Assembly: GCF_026391055.1 (NCBI RefSeq) | Contig: NZ_JAPLET010000026.1 | Span: 372,001 to 436,000 of the forward strand | Direction: 5' to 3' | Length of the DNA stretch: 64,000 bases | Origin: Spirosoma sp. | GTDB taxonomy: Bacteria; Bacteroidota; Bacteroidia; Cytophagales; Spirosomataceae | Shown here: one piece after another, positions 44,301-52,471 of the stretch | Numbering within the stretch: position 1 is the first letter of the stretch | Layout of the letters: every line of letters starts with the position of its first letter | Program-made: the position numbers and the translations under genes | Notes under the pieces: generated by a model | Told to the model about the DNA's origin: nothing | What the model saw: the letters and a program-made list of their open reading frames with translations, nothing else | Database searches by the model: none

Positions 44301-45199
44301 CGGCCACGGACGCCATTCTAAACGTACTTCAGCCACTCGACGGGCAGACGTTTACGGCTGAAGAGTCCCTCGACGACGGTTATACAATCTGCGTACAGAT
44401 CAGCATTGCCAGCGGCCGGATAACGTTCGACTTTTTGGGAACCTCGGGCGTTCATCCGAATAACCTCAATGCCAACATATCCATACTGTACAGCGCGGTG
44501 CTGTATGTACTGCGGCTCTGGTGCGATAAAGACATTCCGCTAAACGAAGGGTTAATGGCACCGGTCGACCTGATTTTACCGGACTCTTCCTTTCTAAACC
44601 CAATTTTCCCCGACACGCCCGCCGACTGCCCGGCTGTCGTTGGCGGCAACACCGAAGTAAGCCAGAGGCTGGTCGACACGCTGCTTAAAGCGCTGGGATT
44701 AGCGGCCTGTAGCCAGGGAACGATGAACAATTTTCTGTTCGGGAAGTCGGCAGAAGCCCCAAATCCATTTGGGTATTACGAAACAATTGGCGGGGGGGCG
44801 GGGGCCACGATTGGTGCCGATGGCCGGTCGGCGGTGCATCAGCACATGACCAATACCAAACTCACCGATCCAGAAGAACTGGAGCGCCGTTACCCCGTCC
44901 GACTGCATACCTTCAGCATTCGCACTGGCTCGGGCGGCAACGGCCAATGGCGCGGGGGTGACGGTATTATCCGCGAAATTGAGTTTCTGGAACCCGTGCA
45001 GGCCACGCTCCTCAGCCAGCACCGGGGGGTGAAACCCTATGGACTCGACGGCGGTGACGCGGGCGCAACGGGTCAGCAAACATTGATTCATGCTGACGGT
45101 CGCACGGAACGTTTGCCCGGTATCTTCACCCGAGCCATGCAGGCGGGTGAGCGCATTCGTATCAAAACGCCGGGGGGCGGGGGCGCGGGAACAGCTTAA
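41363..45199 (+). CDS. oplA: Fused ATP-dependent 5-oxoprolinase (hydantoinase A + B)
   Basis: 1278 residues. Hydantoinase/oxoprolinase N domain (1-180; MYQIWIDTGGTFTDGLALDE), HyuA domain (about 200-500; LSGPAGGVIGA, LDMGGTSTDVAR, AGGGSICWFD, NPGPACYG, FGGAGGLHGCAIA), C-terminal small domain to about 700, and HyuB (about 710-1275; ELFTQRFRAIAEEMGAQLQRTAFSVNVKERLDFSCALL, GDVAITNHPKYGGSHLPDV, RRYPVRLHTFSIRTGSGGNGQWRGGDG). The single-chain form is that of 5-oxoprolinases, which open 5-oxo-L-proline to glutamate at the cost of ATP. Residues about 326-346 (KLRLGPSNFSDRPSLSLAQTG) are an extra stretch between GPAGGVIGASEVW and LTLDMGG, encoded by two inverted palindromic units. Confidence 0.88.
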   Translation: MYQIWIDTGGTFTDGLALDEKGTLYRAKVLSSSRLRGQLINSNVVAPWLTASIFDGYQLRISETGEVYTVTSLKTDGTLTLDRPFENGDQPLTIELFTGEEAPVLAARLLTRTPINNPFPPLEMRLGTTKGTNALLERKGGRVALLVTKGFKDLLKIGTQQRPNLFQLAIPPADVLYDSVFELEERITADGQILTALSELTIAQLLNNLNQVKPDSIAVSLLNAYRNPIHEQQILDALHRAGYPYITLSTSVSTTPQYVSRTQTAVVDAYLTPVMRSYLDNVQQQLGGESVRIMTSAGGLVRADLFQPKDSLLSGPAGGVIGASEVWAKLRLGPSNFSDRPSLSLAQTGALTLDMGGTSTDVARIQGGLDYRYSTKIGPFDLQLPSLAIETVAAGGGSICWFDGTQLRVGPQSAGANPGPACYGVKNPAGDAPLLTITDVNLLLGKLHPKQFGIPVFPANAQVALDAIIRQIDAAGSVMSPMSVLRGFEHIANETMAGAIRKISVARGFDPKNYSLLVFGGAGGLHGCAIARLLGMEQLILPFDGGLLSAYGIGQAEIERMAAQSVLKPLTTIEPDLDELYQNLIVTATDLLRQDVGPATAVEIKSASVFLRLVGQEATVEIPFSNQLASDFEQKYQHLFGHFPTDATGKARSIEVESLRVLVSTVRDELPINGSPVTHHHAVPAFGTETYPAYDWTQLQEGDTFRGPALLLNTTSSSFIEPGWRLVVQADKNALVDYIADIEEPGESEANEVIQLELFTQRFRAIAEEMGAQLQRTAFSVNVKERLDFSCALLNANAELVANAPHIPVHLGSLGVCARLVLAKLSLEPGDVAITNHPKYGGSHLPDVTLISGVFSNEQSGTPPQLIGYVINRAHHAEIGGKVPGSMPPDATSLIEEGVVLEPMYVVKAGDFLWQGHNGATGLSTHFTDAPYPTRALAENQADIEAALASLKTGETALQSLVRHCGFATVQHYMNRLQQSATDAILNVLQPLDGQTFTAEESLDDGYTICVQISIASGRITFDFLGTSGVHPNNLNANISILYSAVLYVLRLWCDKDIPLNEGLMAPVDLILPDSSFLNPIFPDTPADCPAVVGGNTEVSQRLVDTLLKALGLAACSQGTMNNFLFGKSAEAPNPFGYYETIGGGAGATIGADGRSAVHQHMTNTKLTDPEELERRYPVRLHTFSIRTGSGGNGQWRGGDGIIREIEFLEPVQATLLSQHRGVKPYGLDGGDAGATGQQTLIHADGRTERLPGIFTRAMQAGERIRIKTPGGGGAGTA
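42340..42400. repeat. Pair of inverted GGCCAAG-CTGAG palindromes inside oplA
   Basis: Unit 1 (42343-42362) and unit 2 (42381-42400) are 20 bp each. The reverse complement of unit 1 matches unit 2 at 18 of 20 positions, giving consensus GGCCAAGYCTGAGYTTGGCC. Unit 1 extends to an 11-bp stem (42340-42350 with 42355-42365). They encode the extra residues of the oxoprolinase and keep the frame open. Confidence 0.8.
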
Positions 45200-45264
45200 G
45201 TTTCACGAACGCTGACCCATTCTTTTCCAACACCTGACGCTCCCATGTTTATTTATACACGACT

Positions 45265-45675
45265 ATGCACATTGACATTTTCAAACTCTTCGCGCTGATT
45301 CTCTTGCTATTTGTTTCGACAGCTTCGTTTGGCCAAACCCAGGCGTCTATGAACAACGAGCAGCTACAAACCTTTCAACAGGCCGACAAAGCCCTGAATA
45401 GTGTTTATCAAAAGATTTTGAAGCAGTACCGCACCGATCCTGAATTCATTAAAAACCTCAAAACAGCGCAACGAATCTGGGTTCAGTTTCGGGATGCTGA
45501 GGCTAATATGAAATACCCGGCTCGCCCGGCTGGTTATTATGGTAGCGCCCAACCCATGTGCGAAGCCGCCTACCGCACAGAACTCACTCAGCAACGAACC
45601 CGAACCCTCACCCTCTGGCTAACAGGCATTGAAGAAGGCGATGTGTGCGCCGGTTCGGTAAAAGTGAAGGATTAA
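45265..45675 (+). CDS. Secreted LprI-like (DUF1311) protein
   Basis: 136 residues with a signal peptide ending near TASFGQ (about residue 23). The mature part ALNSVYQKILKQYRTDPEFIKNLKTAQRIWVQFRDAEANMKYP, GSAQPMCEAAYRTELTQQRTRTL and the terminal pair of Cys match the helical lysozyme-inhibitor LprI/DUF1311 domain. Two cysteines (in PMCEAA and GDVCAG) probably form a disulfide. Some members block lysozyme; whether this one does is unknown. It stands alone 66 bp after oplA. Confidence 0.8.
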   Translation: MHIDIFKLFALILLLFVSTASFGQTQASMNNEQLQTFQQADKALNSVYQKILKQYRTDPEFIKNLKTAQRIWVQFRDAEANMKYPARPAGYYGSAQPMCEAAYRTELTQQRTRTLTLWLTGIEEGDVCAGSVKVKD

Positions 45676-45812
45676 GAAGCTGCTTTAGCGTAATTTATGG
45701 AATCTTCTAGCTAATTCATCTGACTGATCGTAGGCCCTGAAAGGGGTTGATTTGGGAAACCCTAAAGCCGTTTCCATCCATAGGATTTACTCAACGCAAG
45801 AACCAACGACTT

Positions 45813-46934
45813 ATGAAAACTGTCTTTTCAACCCTTTTCTCTCTGTTTTTACTCTTCGGAAACATAGGGACTGTTCGTAGTCAGCAAGTCGATAAACAAG
45901 TTGGCTACAAAGATTTTTCGCTAACTGGCAAGAGCATCCTGTTACTCACTAAATCCAGTCACCTTGAACTGTTCAATACACTCACAACCAGACAGGCATT
46001 AACACTGGAAACAGATGCTCCTGTTGTTGCTGCGACCATCGATCACGAAGGCACTATCGTTATCGGCGACACTACTCATCTTATCCAGCGTTACGATTCC
46101 CGGCAAAAAACATGGCATGTTCTGTTCAGCTACACAGGCAAGTTGACCAGTATTGTCTTCAACAGCCAGAACCAGGGTTTTCTGGTTACGGATAAGGGAA
46201 TCGTTGATGCACAAACCCGCACGACATACTTCCCCGACAGTTCATTTTATACCAATAGTCAAATTCGGTACAAACGAGGCTGGTTTTACCCACCGGTCAG
46301 CTTTTTAGATCATCAAGATAACCTGTGGCTGGGCTTTGATCATGGCGAATGGGGCGGAGATGTATTTGCTTTCGATACGCACAAGCGGGCCTTCCGCAGA
46401 CTAAAAACAGAGCAGCTTGGAATGACCATGAGCCCGGTAAACGGCTTTTGCGATGATCAGCAACAGGTGTATATGTCGGGCGGTGTCAGCCACATGTTTT
46501 TGACACATGGCTCCATTAGTCGGTTCACGAACGATGTAGCAACGCCCGTTTTGCAATCCAAAGATAAAGAAACTCCAGTGGACGTTGTTATGGAAGATCC
46601 ACGTACAGGAAAGGAAGGGAAAAAGCAGTTAATTACCTGGAAAGGCGGGCACCGTATTGGCCCGATGGCCTATAATCCGGTCAATAAGTGTCTTTATTTT
46701 TATTCACAGTTTGGCATTTTCAAAGGCTCACCTACGGCTGATCTGTCAGACATAAAACAATGGCAAAATGTTCTGAAGCTAAACCTGAGGTGGACGGCGA
46801 ACAGTCCGTATGCAGCCGGTCCTGCCATGAATGTCCTGAAAATGAAATTTACTTCCAACGGCACACTGCTTTTCCTGACCGAACACAACGGGCTGGGTGT
46901 CTATGACGGCAAAAACTTACGCTTCATACAGTAA
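45813..46934 (+). CDS. Secreted protein of unknown function, probable beta-propeller
   Basis: 373 residues starting MKTVFSTLFSLFLLFGNIGT with a signal peptide (cleavage near VRSQ). Strand-rich repeats such as HLELFNTLTTRQALTL, IDHEGTIVIGDTTHL, KLTSIVFNSQNQGFLVTDKG, LDHQDNLWLGFDHG and FTSNGTLLFLTEHNGLGVYDG resemble WD40 or two-component-regulator propeller blades. No enzyme motif is seen and I do not recognise the family. An upstream in-frame extension to 45747 lacks signal-peptide character. The next gene begins 44 bp downstream and may be co-transcribed. Confidence 0.6.
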   Translation: MKTVFSTLFSLFLLFGNIGTVRSQQVDKQVGYKDFSLTGKSILLLTKSSHLELFNTLTTRQALTLETDAPVVAATIDHEGTIVIGDTTHLIQRYDSRQKTWHVLFSYTGKLTSIVFNSQNQGFLVTDKGIVDAQTRTTYFPDSSFYTNSQIRYKRGWFYPPVSFLDHQDNLWLGFDHGEWGGDVFAFDTHKRAFRRLKTEQLGMTMSPVNGFCDDQQQVYMSGGVSHMFLTHGSISRFTNDVATPVLQSKDKETPVDVVMEDPRTGKEGKKQLITWKGGHRIGPMAYNPVNKCLYFYSQFGIFKGSPTADLSDIKQWQNVLKLNLRWTANSPYAAGPAMNVLKMKFTSNGTLLFLTEHNGLGVYDGKNLRFIQ

Positions 46935-46978
46935 ATCAGGCCCGTATCTGCATTTACAAACGTATCTTCTTGCGCCTT

Positions 46979-47917
46979 ATGTCCGCTACACGACGCCGTT
47001 TCCTTTCCACCGCCACAGTTCTGGCCGGGGCTACCCTGCTTCCCGACAGCCAACCGGTTCAGGCGAAACCACTAGTAAAGTCGTTTCCCATTGCCTGTAA
47101 CTCCTATACCTGGCAGACCTTTTACGCACGGCAGGGAAAGACCTGGATGGCCGACCCCGACGCGTCGCTAGCAGAATTCGCGCAGTCTGGCATAACGGCT
47201 TACGAGCCAGCAGTTAATTCGGCAACAGACGTAACGAAACTACTCCCCTTTCTGACAAAACATAAGCTGGCGATGCACTCGCTTTACGTGAACAGCACGC
47301 TCCACGAGGCCCACGAAGCGCAGAAATCCATCGATTCCGTCCTGGAAATTGCGGATGCCGCCCGGCCCGCCGGAACGTCGATCTTCGTTACTAATCCCAG
47401 TCCCATCAAATGGGGAACGAACGACGATAAAACCGACGCTAACTTAATAGAGCAAGCCCGCAACCTCGACCGGCTCGGTGCCGAACTCCGCAAACGTGGC
47501 ATTACGCTGGCCTACCACACCCACGCCCCCGAGCACCGGCAGGCCGCCCGCGAGTTTCATCACATGCTGCTGGCCACCGACCCAAAAAATGTGTCCCTTT
47601 GCCTGGATGCGCACTGGGTGTACCGGGGATCGGGGGATTCGCAGGTAGCCTTATTCGACGTGGTCAAACTGTACGGCAAGCGGGTCGTTGAAGTTCACAT
47701 CCGGCAGTCAAAGAACGGCATCTGGCAGGAAACTTTTGGGGAGGGTGATATTAATTACAAACGGCTGGCAACTGAATTGAAAGCCAATAACATTCGCCCG
47801 AATCTGGTACTGGAACAATGTCTGGAGAAAGAGTCGCCCGATACGATGAACGTAGTGGATGCACATAAGCAGGATCTGGCCAAGGTAAAAACCTTGTTTG
47901 CCGGATTGATAGGATAG
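46979..47917 (+). CDS. Tat-exported sugar phosphate isomerase/epimerase-like TIM-barrel protein
   Basis: 312 residues from MSATRRRFLSTATVLAGATL, a twin-arginine-type signal (RRRFLST followed by a hydrophobic stretch). The barrel has ACNSYTWQTFY, LAEFAQSGITAYEPAV, KLAMHSLYVNSTLHEA, TIFVTNP-like strands, RGITLAYHTHAPEH, VSLCLDAHWVYRG, VEVHIRQSKNGIWQETFGEGDINYK and RPNLVLEQCLE. The His/Asp/Glu order fits the xylose-isomerase-like family that binds a divalent metal. Export suggests a periplasmic sugar isomerase or epimerase; the substrate is unknown. The frame opens earlier at a TTG (46970), but the ATG at 46979 fits the Tat signal. Confidence 0.78.
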   Translation: MSATRRRFLSTATVLAGATLLPDSQPVQAKPLVKSFPIACNSYTWQTFYARQGKTWMADPDASLAEFAQSGITAYEPAVNSATDVTKLLPFLTKHKLAMHSLYVNSTLHEAHEAQKSIDSVLEIADAARPAGTSIFVTNPSPIKWGTNDDKTDANLIEQARNLDRLGAELRKRGITLAYHTHAPEHRQAAREFHHMLLATDPKNVSLCLDAHWVYRGSGDSQVALFDVVKLYGKRVVEVHIRQSKNGIWQETFGEGDINYKRLATELKANNIRPNLVLEQCLEKESPDTMNVVDAHKQDLAKVKTLFAGLIG

Positions 47918-47998
47918 CAAAACAAAGCGGACGCTTGTGGGTTAATTACTGTACGAAGCGCTGTGCTTCTGACAACCTTACAAACTCACGTTACGATC

Positions 47999-48472
47999 AT
48001 GCAACCCAATATTGGCCTTGAAAAAGATGTCCTCAAACAGGACAACATACTCCTGAACGATTTCCTGTCCGACCTTCATGTGGTGTACATCAAAACCCGC
48101 AAATACCACTGGAATGTAGCAGGACCGAATTTTATGGAGTACCATAAATTCTTCGAGAAACAGTACAAAGCCATTGAAGCTGAAATTGATGAAGTGGCCG
48201 AACGGATTCGGCAGTTAGGTGGCACCCCGCTGGCTACCATGGCCGAATTTATCCATAATACAAGCCTCAAAGAAGATTCGGGTAAGCCGAAAGACACGGC
48301 AGATATGTTCCGGAATCTACTCTCGGATCATGAGCAAATTGTTCGTGAACTGCGCGAAGATGTAGACAAGTGCGACGAAGAACTGAAAGACGCCGGTACG
48401 GCCGATTTCCTGACCGGCCTGATGGAAGCTCACGAAGCAATGGCCTGGATGCTACGTAAATACCTTTCGTAG
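47999..48472 (+). CDS. dps: Dps-family DNA-binding ferritin
   Basis: 157 residues from MQPNIGLEKDVLKQDNILLN. The Dps signature is complete: LSDLHVVYIKTRKYHWNVAGPNFMEYHKFFEKQY and IEAEIDEVAERIRQLGG, which supply the inter-subunit ferroxidase residues (His in KYHW, Asp and Glu in IDEVAERIR). The C-terminus AHEAMAWMLRKYLS is typical. It would form a 12-mer that oxidises and stores iron and protects DNA from peroxide. An upstream in-frame extension to 47963 has no family sequence. The stop is followed within 5 bp by a palindrome, and the next gene is an NRAMP-like transporter on the same strand. Confidence 0.9.
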   Translation: MQPNIGLEKDVLKQDNILLNDFLSDLHVVYIKTRKYHWNVAGPNFMEYHKFFEKQYKAIEAEIDEVAERIRQLGGTPLATMAEFIHNTSLKEDSGKPKDTADMFRNLLSDHEQIVRELREDVDKCDEELKDAGTADFLTGLMEAHEAMAWMLRKYLS

Positions 48473-48476
48473 AATG

Positions 48477-48543
48477 AATGGTGAATGATGGATGATGAAT
48501 TGTACGAAGTTTTTTCTACATTCATCGTTCATCATTCACCATT
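48477..48543. repeat. 24-bp-arm inverted repeat of GAATGATG words, related to that at 2678
   Basis: 48477-48500 pairs with 48520-48543; the only two mismatches are G-T pairs, so the RNA stem is unbroken. Loop of 19 bases. It shares TGAATGATGAAT-like words with the hairpin at 2678-2741. It sits between dps and the transporter gene and is followed by TTTTT, so it may terminate the dps transcript. Confidence 0.8.
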
Positions 48544-48550
48544 TTTAAAA

Positions 48551-49753
48551 GTGCCTAAAGCTCTATCTTTTCGCTCCGGTCTTGGGAGCGTATTATTCTG
48601 GTCAGTCATTTCGGCCGCGTTTATTGGTCCCGGTACCGTAACAACCTGCTCAATGGCGGGGTCGCGCTTCGGTCTCGATTTGCTCTGGACTCTTACATTC
48701 TCTACCATTGGCACCATCGTTTTGCAGGAAGCAGCCGCGCGGGTTACCATCGCTTCGGGGCTGACTCTGGGAGAGTTACTGACCAAAATATATGGGTTAC
48801 GGGTTCGATGGCTACTCGTCATTCTGTTTTGTGCTGTTGCCGTAGGCTGCGCTGCCTATCAGGCGGGTAACATTCTCGGGGCCGTCTCTGGTTTATCGCT
48901 GCTTACCGCCGATCATGTAACGTTCCTCAACCCCCAGTTAGTAACCGTGTTACTGGGTCTTGTCTGTATAGGTTTGCTCTGGCAGGGATCTACCCGGCTC
49001 ATTGCCAACTTTCTGGGGTTAGTCGTTTTCATTATGGGTGTTGCTTTTGCCTACGTAGCGGCCAACGCATCGCCCACTCCTTCCGAACTCACAACCGCTC
49101 TTTTCGTTCCCTCACTCCCGGCCAACGCCACCGTGTTGGCCATTGGCCTGATTGGTACCACCATCGTACCCTATAACCTATTTCTTGGCTCGGGCATCGG
49201 ACAAACGCAGTCGTTGTTAGAAATGCGTTGGGGTATTGGTATTGCTGTGCTTATTGGCGGGTTTATTTCAATGGCCATTCTTGTATCGGGCACGCTGGTA
49301 ACGGGCGATTTTTCATTTCAGAACGTTTCTCATACCCTTTCCGGCCGCCTGGGCAATTGGGCAGGAGCCTTGTTTGCTTTCGGGCTTTTCGCAGCCGGTT
49401 TTACATCGGCCCTGACTGCCCCGCTGGCCGCTGCGATAACTGCGAAAAGCCTGCTTGGCTGGTCCGAAAATTCTCCGGCTTATAAAGCGGTATGGCTTAC
49501 AGTTATGGCGGTAGGCCTGACATTCGGGTTGTTAGGTATCAAACCCATACCTGTTATTGTGCTCGCACAAGCTGCAAATGGGCTGTTGCTTCCGGTAGTA
49601 ACGGTATTTTTATTCATTGCCATTAACAAAAAAACCATTATCCCGGAAGCGTATCGGAATCGGATGTGGCAAAACGCCCTAATGCTTATTATTGTTAGTG
49701 TTACGGCTTTTCTTGGCCTCAGAAATGTGTGGCAGGCACTGATGAGCAATTAG
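48551..49753 (+). CDS. NRAMP-family-like membrane transporter with altered metal motifs
   Basis: 400 residues from the GTG at 48551, with about 11 membrane helices. The fold order is that of NRAMP: first helix VLFWSVISAAFIGPGTVTTCSMAGSRFGLDLLW, QEAAARVTIASGLTLGELL, then the sixth-helix region IGLIGTTIVPYNLFLGSGI. The key residues are changed: DPGN is GPGT and MPH(N) is VPYN, so the Asp, Asn, Met ligands of manganese/iron transporters are mostly absent. It is probably a divergent subfamily with another substrate. An ATG at 48485 is in frame but lies in the palindrome and adds MMDDELYEVFSTFIVHH, so I reject it. Confidence 0.72.
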   Translation: MPKALSFRSGLGSVLFWSVISAAFIGPGTVTTCSMAGSRFGLDLLWTLTFSTIGTIVLQEAAARVTIASGLTLGELLTKIYGLRVRWLLVILFCAVAVGCAAYQAGNILGAVSGLSLLTADHVTFLNPQLVTVLLGLVCIGLLWQGSTRLIANFLGLVVFIMGVAFAYVAANASPTPSELTTALFVPSLPANATVLAIGLIGTTIVPYNLFLGSGIGQTQSLLEMRWGIGIAVLIGGFISMAILVSGTLVTGDFSFQNVSHTLSGRLGNWAGALFAFGLFAAGFTSALTAPLAAAITAKSLLGWSENSPAYKAVWLTVMAVGLTFGLLGIKPIPVIVLAQAANGLLLPVVTVFLFIAINKKTIIPEAYRNRMWQNALMLIIVSVTAFLGLRNVWQALMSN

Positions 49754-49882
49754 TTTTGATCATGTTTTAGTCGAGTTGAACGTAAAGCTATCAATATAAT
49801 CCTCTCACTTACACGCTTTCGGTCTTTGTGTTCTAACTTGTGCCCATCCGACCGAATAACACCTAAATCGGGACGGTAACGT

Positions 49883-50578
49883 ATGGTAAATACAGCTAAG
49901 CCCCACTTGTTGGTCGTTGAAGACGAAACCAAAGTAGCCCTTTTCATAAAAAAAGGACTTGAAACGCAGTCTCTCACCGTCACGGTTGCAGCTGATGGTC
50001 GTGAAGGCAAACGCCTGATTGGTTCGGAACGCTTTGATTTGGTGATTCTGGACGTTAACCTCCCTTTTGTGAGCGGTCTTGAATTGGCCGAATACATCCG
50101 TGCCAAAAATGCACAACTGCCTATTCTGATGCTCACGGCTCTCGACTCAACCACCGACAAACTCATGGGCTTCGAAGCTGGAGCGGACGACTACCTGGCC
50201 AAGCCATTCGATTTTCTGGAACTGGTCGCTCGTGTTCGGGCCCTCCTGCGCCGGTCGGCCCCGCCCGAAGAAAGCCAGCCCATACTGCGGCTGGCCGATC
50301 TGGAACTGGACAGGCAGCAAAAAGTAGCCCGGCGAGCCGGGCGCACCATCGACCTGACCGCCCGGGAGTTTGCCCTACTGGACTATCTGCTGCGCAATCA
50401 GGGACGGGTTGTGTCGCGGGTCGATATTGCCGAACAGGTCTGGGATGTAGGCTTCGATACCGGCACCAATGTTATTGATGTATACGTGAATTACCTCCGG
50501 AACAAAATTGACAAAGGCGAACCGGTGAAGCTGATTCATACCGTAGTTGGTTTCGGCTATGTGTTAAAGGAAAAATAA
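49883..50578 (+). CDS. OmpR-family response regulator
   Basis: 231 residues. Receiver domain 1-120 (LLVVEDETKVALFIKKGL, phosphoacceptor in LVILDVNLPFVSGLEL, LMLTALDS, DDYLAKPFDF) and a winged-helix DNA-binding domain (about 135-229; RTIDLTAREFALLDYLLRNQGRVVSRVDIAEQVW and VYVNYLRNKIDKG, VIHTVVGFGY-type ending). The linker contains RRSAPPEESQP. It forms an operon with the kinase 18 bp downstream. The CusR-type features do not fix the signal. Confidence 0.92.
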   Translation: MVNTAKPHLLVVEDETKVALFIKKGLETQSLTVTVAADGREGKRLIGSERFDLVILDVNLPFVSGLELAEYIRAKNAQLPILMLTALDSTTDKLMGFEAGADDYLAKPFDFLELVARVRALLRRSAPPEESQPILRLADLELDRQQKVARRAGRTIDLTAREFALLDYLLRNQGRVVSRVDIAEQVWDVGFDTGTNVIDVYVNYLRNKIDKGEPVKLIHTVVGFGYVLKEK

Positions 50579-50596
50579 CGCCCTGCCGCCCATCTC

Positions 50597-51964
50597 ATGA
50601 CCCTCCGCAATCGACTGACGAGCCTGTTCACCGCCATTGTATCCGGCCTTTTGCTGCTGTTTTGCGGCATTATTTACCTCGTGGCTGAACGCCACCGGCA
50701 GGATGAATTTCGCGAGCGGCTGGAAGCCGAAGCCATTACTTCAGCCGAACTTCTATTCGGCCCCGACACCACCGGGCGGCAGTTATATAAGCTTCTGGAT
50801 AAGAACCATATGACGGTGCTGGATGAAGAAGAGATCATCATCTACGACTACCGAAACCGGATCGTCTATGAAAGTGGAACCGATTACCTGACGGTCTCCA
50901 AAAGTCAGCTCAACCAGGTGCGGCTGGCTGGTCATTTATATTGGCGTGTTGGCTTACGTGAAATCATAGGTATACGGTACACGCAGCATAATAACCGACT
51001 GGTTGTCCTAGCCTCGGGGGTCGACAAATATGGCTTTAGTAAACAGCGTGCATTGGCCCTGTTGCTGTCGATTGGTTGGGGACTCGCCGTACTGATTGTT
51101 TTTGGCAGCGGGCTTGTGTACGCAGGTCGGGCATTACGGCCTATCCGGCGTATAATCCGGCAGATCGACACGATCACAGCCTCCAAACTGGAAAGGCGGC
51201 TGGCCGAAAGCACCGATGCCGATGAACTCACTCAACTGGCTCAACGCTTTAACCGTATGCTCGACCGTCTTGAAGAGGCCTTCCGCCAGCAACGTACCTT
51301 CGTCTCTCATGCATCGCACGAGTTACGGACTCCATTAACCGCCATTACGGGGCAGCTTGAAGTAGCTTTGCTGGCCGGAGATGACCTGGACGAACTACGG
51401 GCTACGGTTCGGTCGGTACTGGAAGACGTAAGGGACCTTAACCGTCTGACCAACGGCTTGCTGAGTCTGGCTAACGTCAGCGTGGATGAATCGGCAGTAG
51501 CCGTTGGGACCGTCTCCCTGGACGAACTGGTCTGGCAAGTGCGGGCCGACTTACTCCGGCTTCGACCCGACTATACAGTAGCGGTCACATTCGGGGAGTT
51601 ACCTAACCAGCAAACAGCCCTGCTGGTAACGGGCAGCGAATCGTTGCTACGCACGGCGCTGTTTAACCTGATGGAAAATGGTGGCAAGTTCTCCCCCGAT
51701 CATCGCGTGAGCGTCCGGCTGACTGTTGAATCGGACACGATTGCGCTGATATTTCACAACCAGGGCCCGCCCATTCCGGCCGAGGAATTACCCGAAATTT
51801 TTAAACCCTTCCAACGGGGCACCAACGGTCGGACAGTAGCCGGTCACGGTATTGGCTTATCACTTACGCAACGGATTGTCCAACTGCACCGGGGTCGATT
51901 GACGGTTACCTCCAATGCAGTTCAGGGTACCTTCTTCCGGCTTGACCTCCCCCGATCTGCCTAA
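50597..51964 (+). CDS. Membrane sensor histidine kinase with HAMP
   Basis: 455 residues. Two membrane helices (about 10-30 and 150-177) flank a periplasmic sensor of about 120 residues. HAMP (about 178-230) leads to HisKA FVSHASHELRTPLTAITGQLEVALL (phosphoacceptor His) and the ATPase domain with LFNLMENGGKFSP, FHNQGPPIP and HGIGLSLTQRIVQLHRG. The G1 box lacks the usual DxGxG Asp (NQGPP), a variation seen in other CusS-like kinases. It is the partner of the OmpR-type regulator 18 bp upstream. The signal is not identifiable. Confidence 0.9.
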   Translation: MTLRNRLTSLFTAIVSGLLLLFCGIIYLVAERHRQDEFRERLEAEAITSAELLFGPDTTGRQLYKLLDKNHMTVLDEEEIIIYDYRNRIVYESGTDYLTVSKSQLNQVRLAGHLYWRVGLREIIGIRYTQHNNRLVVLASGVDKYGFSKQRALALLLSIGWGLAVLIVFGSGLVYAGRALRPIRRIIRQIDTITASKLERRLAESTDADELTQLAQRFNRMLDRLEEAFRQQRTFVSHASHELRTPLTAITGQLEVALLAGDDLDELRATVRSVLEDVRDLNRLTNGLLSLANVSVDESAVAVGTVSLDELVWQVRADLLRLRPDYTVAVTFGELPNQQTALLVTGSESLLRTALFNLMENGGKFSPDHRVSVRLTVESDTIALIFHNQGPPIPAEELPEIFKPFQRGTNGRTVAGHGIGLSLTQRIVQLHRGRLTVTSNAVQGTFFRLDLPRSA

Positions 51965-52114
51965 AAGCAGTTTCTTCACTCCAATTCTAATCTGTTTCTA
52001 ATGACAGGCTAATTCGGCTCTAAAGCCGGGGTGGCAACTTTGTGTCTATCAAGCAGGAGTCAGCCAGATGTTAGGCTGGACAGCTGCCGAGACCAACGTT
52101 TATCCCGAATCGTT

Positions 52115-52435
52115 ATGAACCCGTATATCCTCGACTATTCAGATTCTAATGATCTGGGCCGTCAACCCGATCACAACGATCCACGGCGAAAGCGCATGTA
52201 CCGCACGCTTAAACGGGTACTTATTCTGTCAAATGGGTTGTTGTACTGTGTTGCTTTAGCCTACCTCATTCGACAGCATACGGAGCTAAACCAAATTCGC
52301 ATGCATTACCATGATCAGGTAATTCAATATGATTCATTGCTGGCCGCCAAACTGGAAACAGAGCAGCAGGTAGCCGCTTTACATCGCCAGCTAGTACTGG
52401 CCAGGCGCGCTGGTTTACCCACTGGTTATCCCTGA
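52115..52435 (+). CDS. Small single-pass membrane protein with coiled coil, unknown
   Basis: 106 residues starting MNPYILDYSDSNDLGRQPDH. One membrane helix (VLILSNGLLYCVALAYLI, about 39-56) follows a basic, Arg-rich segment, and the rest is a coiled-coil-like helix (LNQIRMHYHDQVIQYDSLLAAKLETEQQVAALHRQLVLARR). The layout resembles small divisome or assembly factors, but I do not recognise a family. It stands 150 bp after the kinase gene. The upstream extension to 52031 is unsupported. Confidence 0.55.
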   Translation: MNPYILDYSDSNDLGRQPDHNDPRRKRMYRTLKRVLILSNGLLYCVALAYLIRQHTELNQIRMHYHDQVIQYDSLLAAKLETEQQVAALHRQLVLARRAGLPTGYP

Positions 52436-52471
52436 ATCGATTTATATAAACATTATCCGTTCGTTTCACCC

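Noticed and set aside
44791..45190. G-rich runs in the 5-oxoprolinase 3' part as G-quadruplexes
   Set aside because: They encode Gly-rich conserved loops and I count only three usable G3 runs in each cluster.
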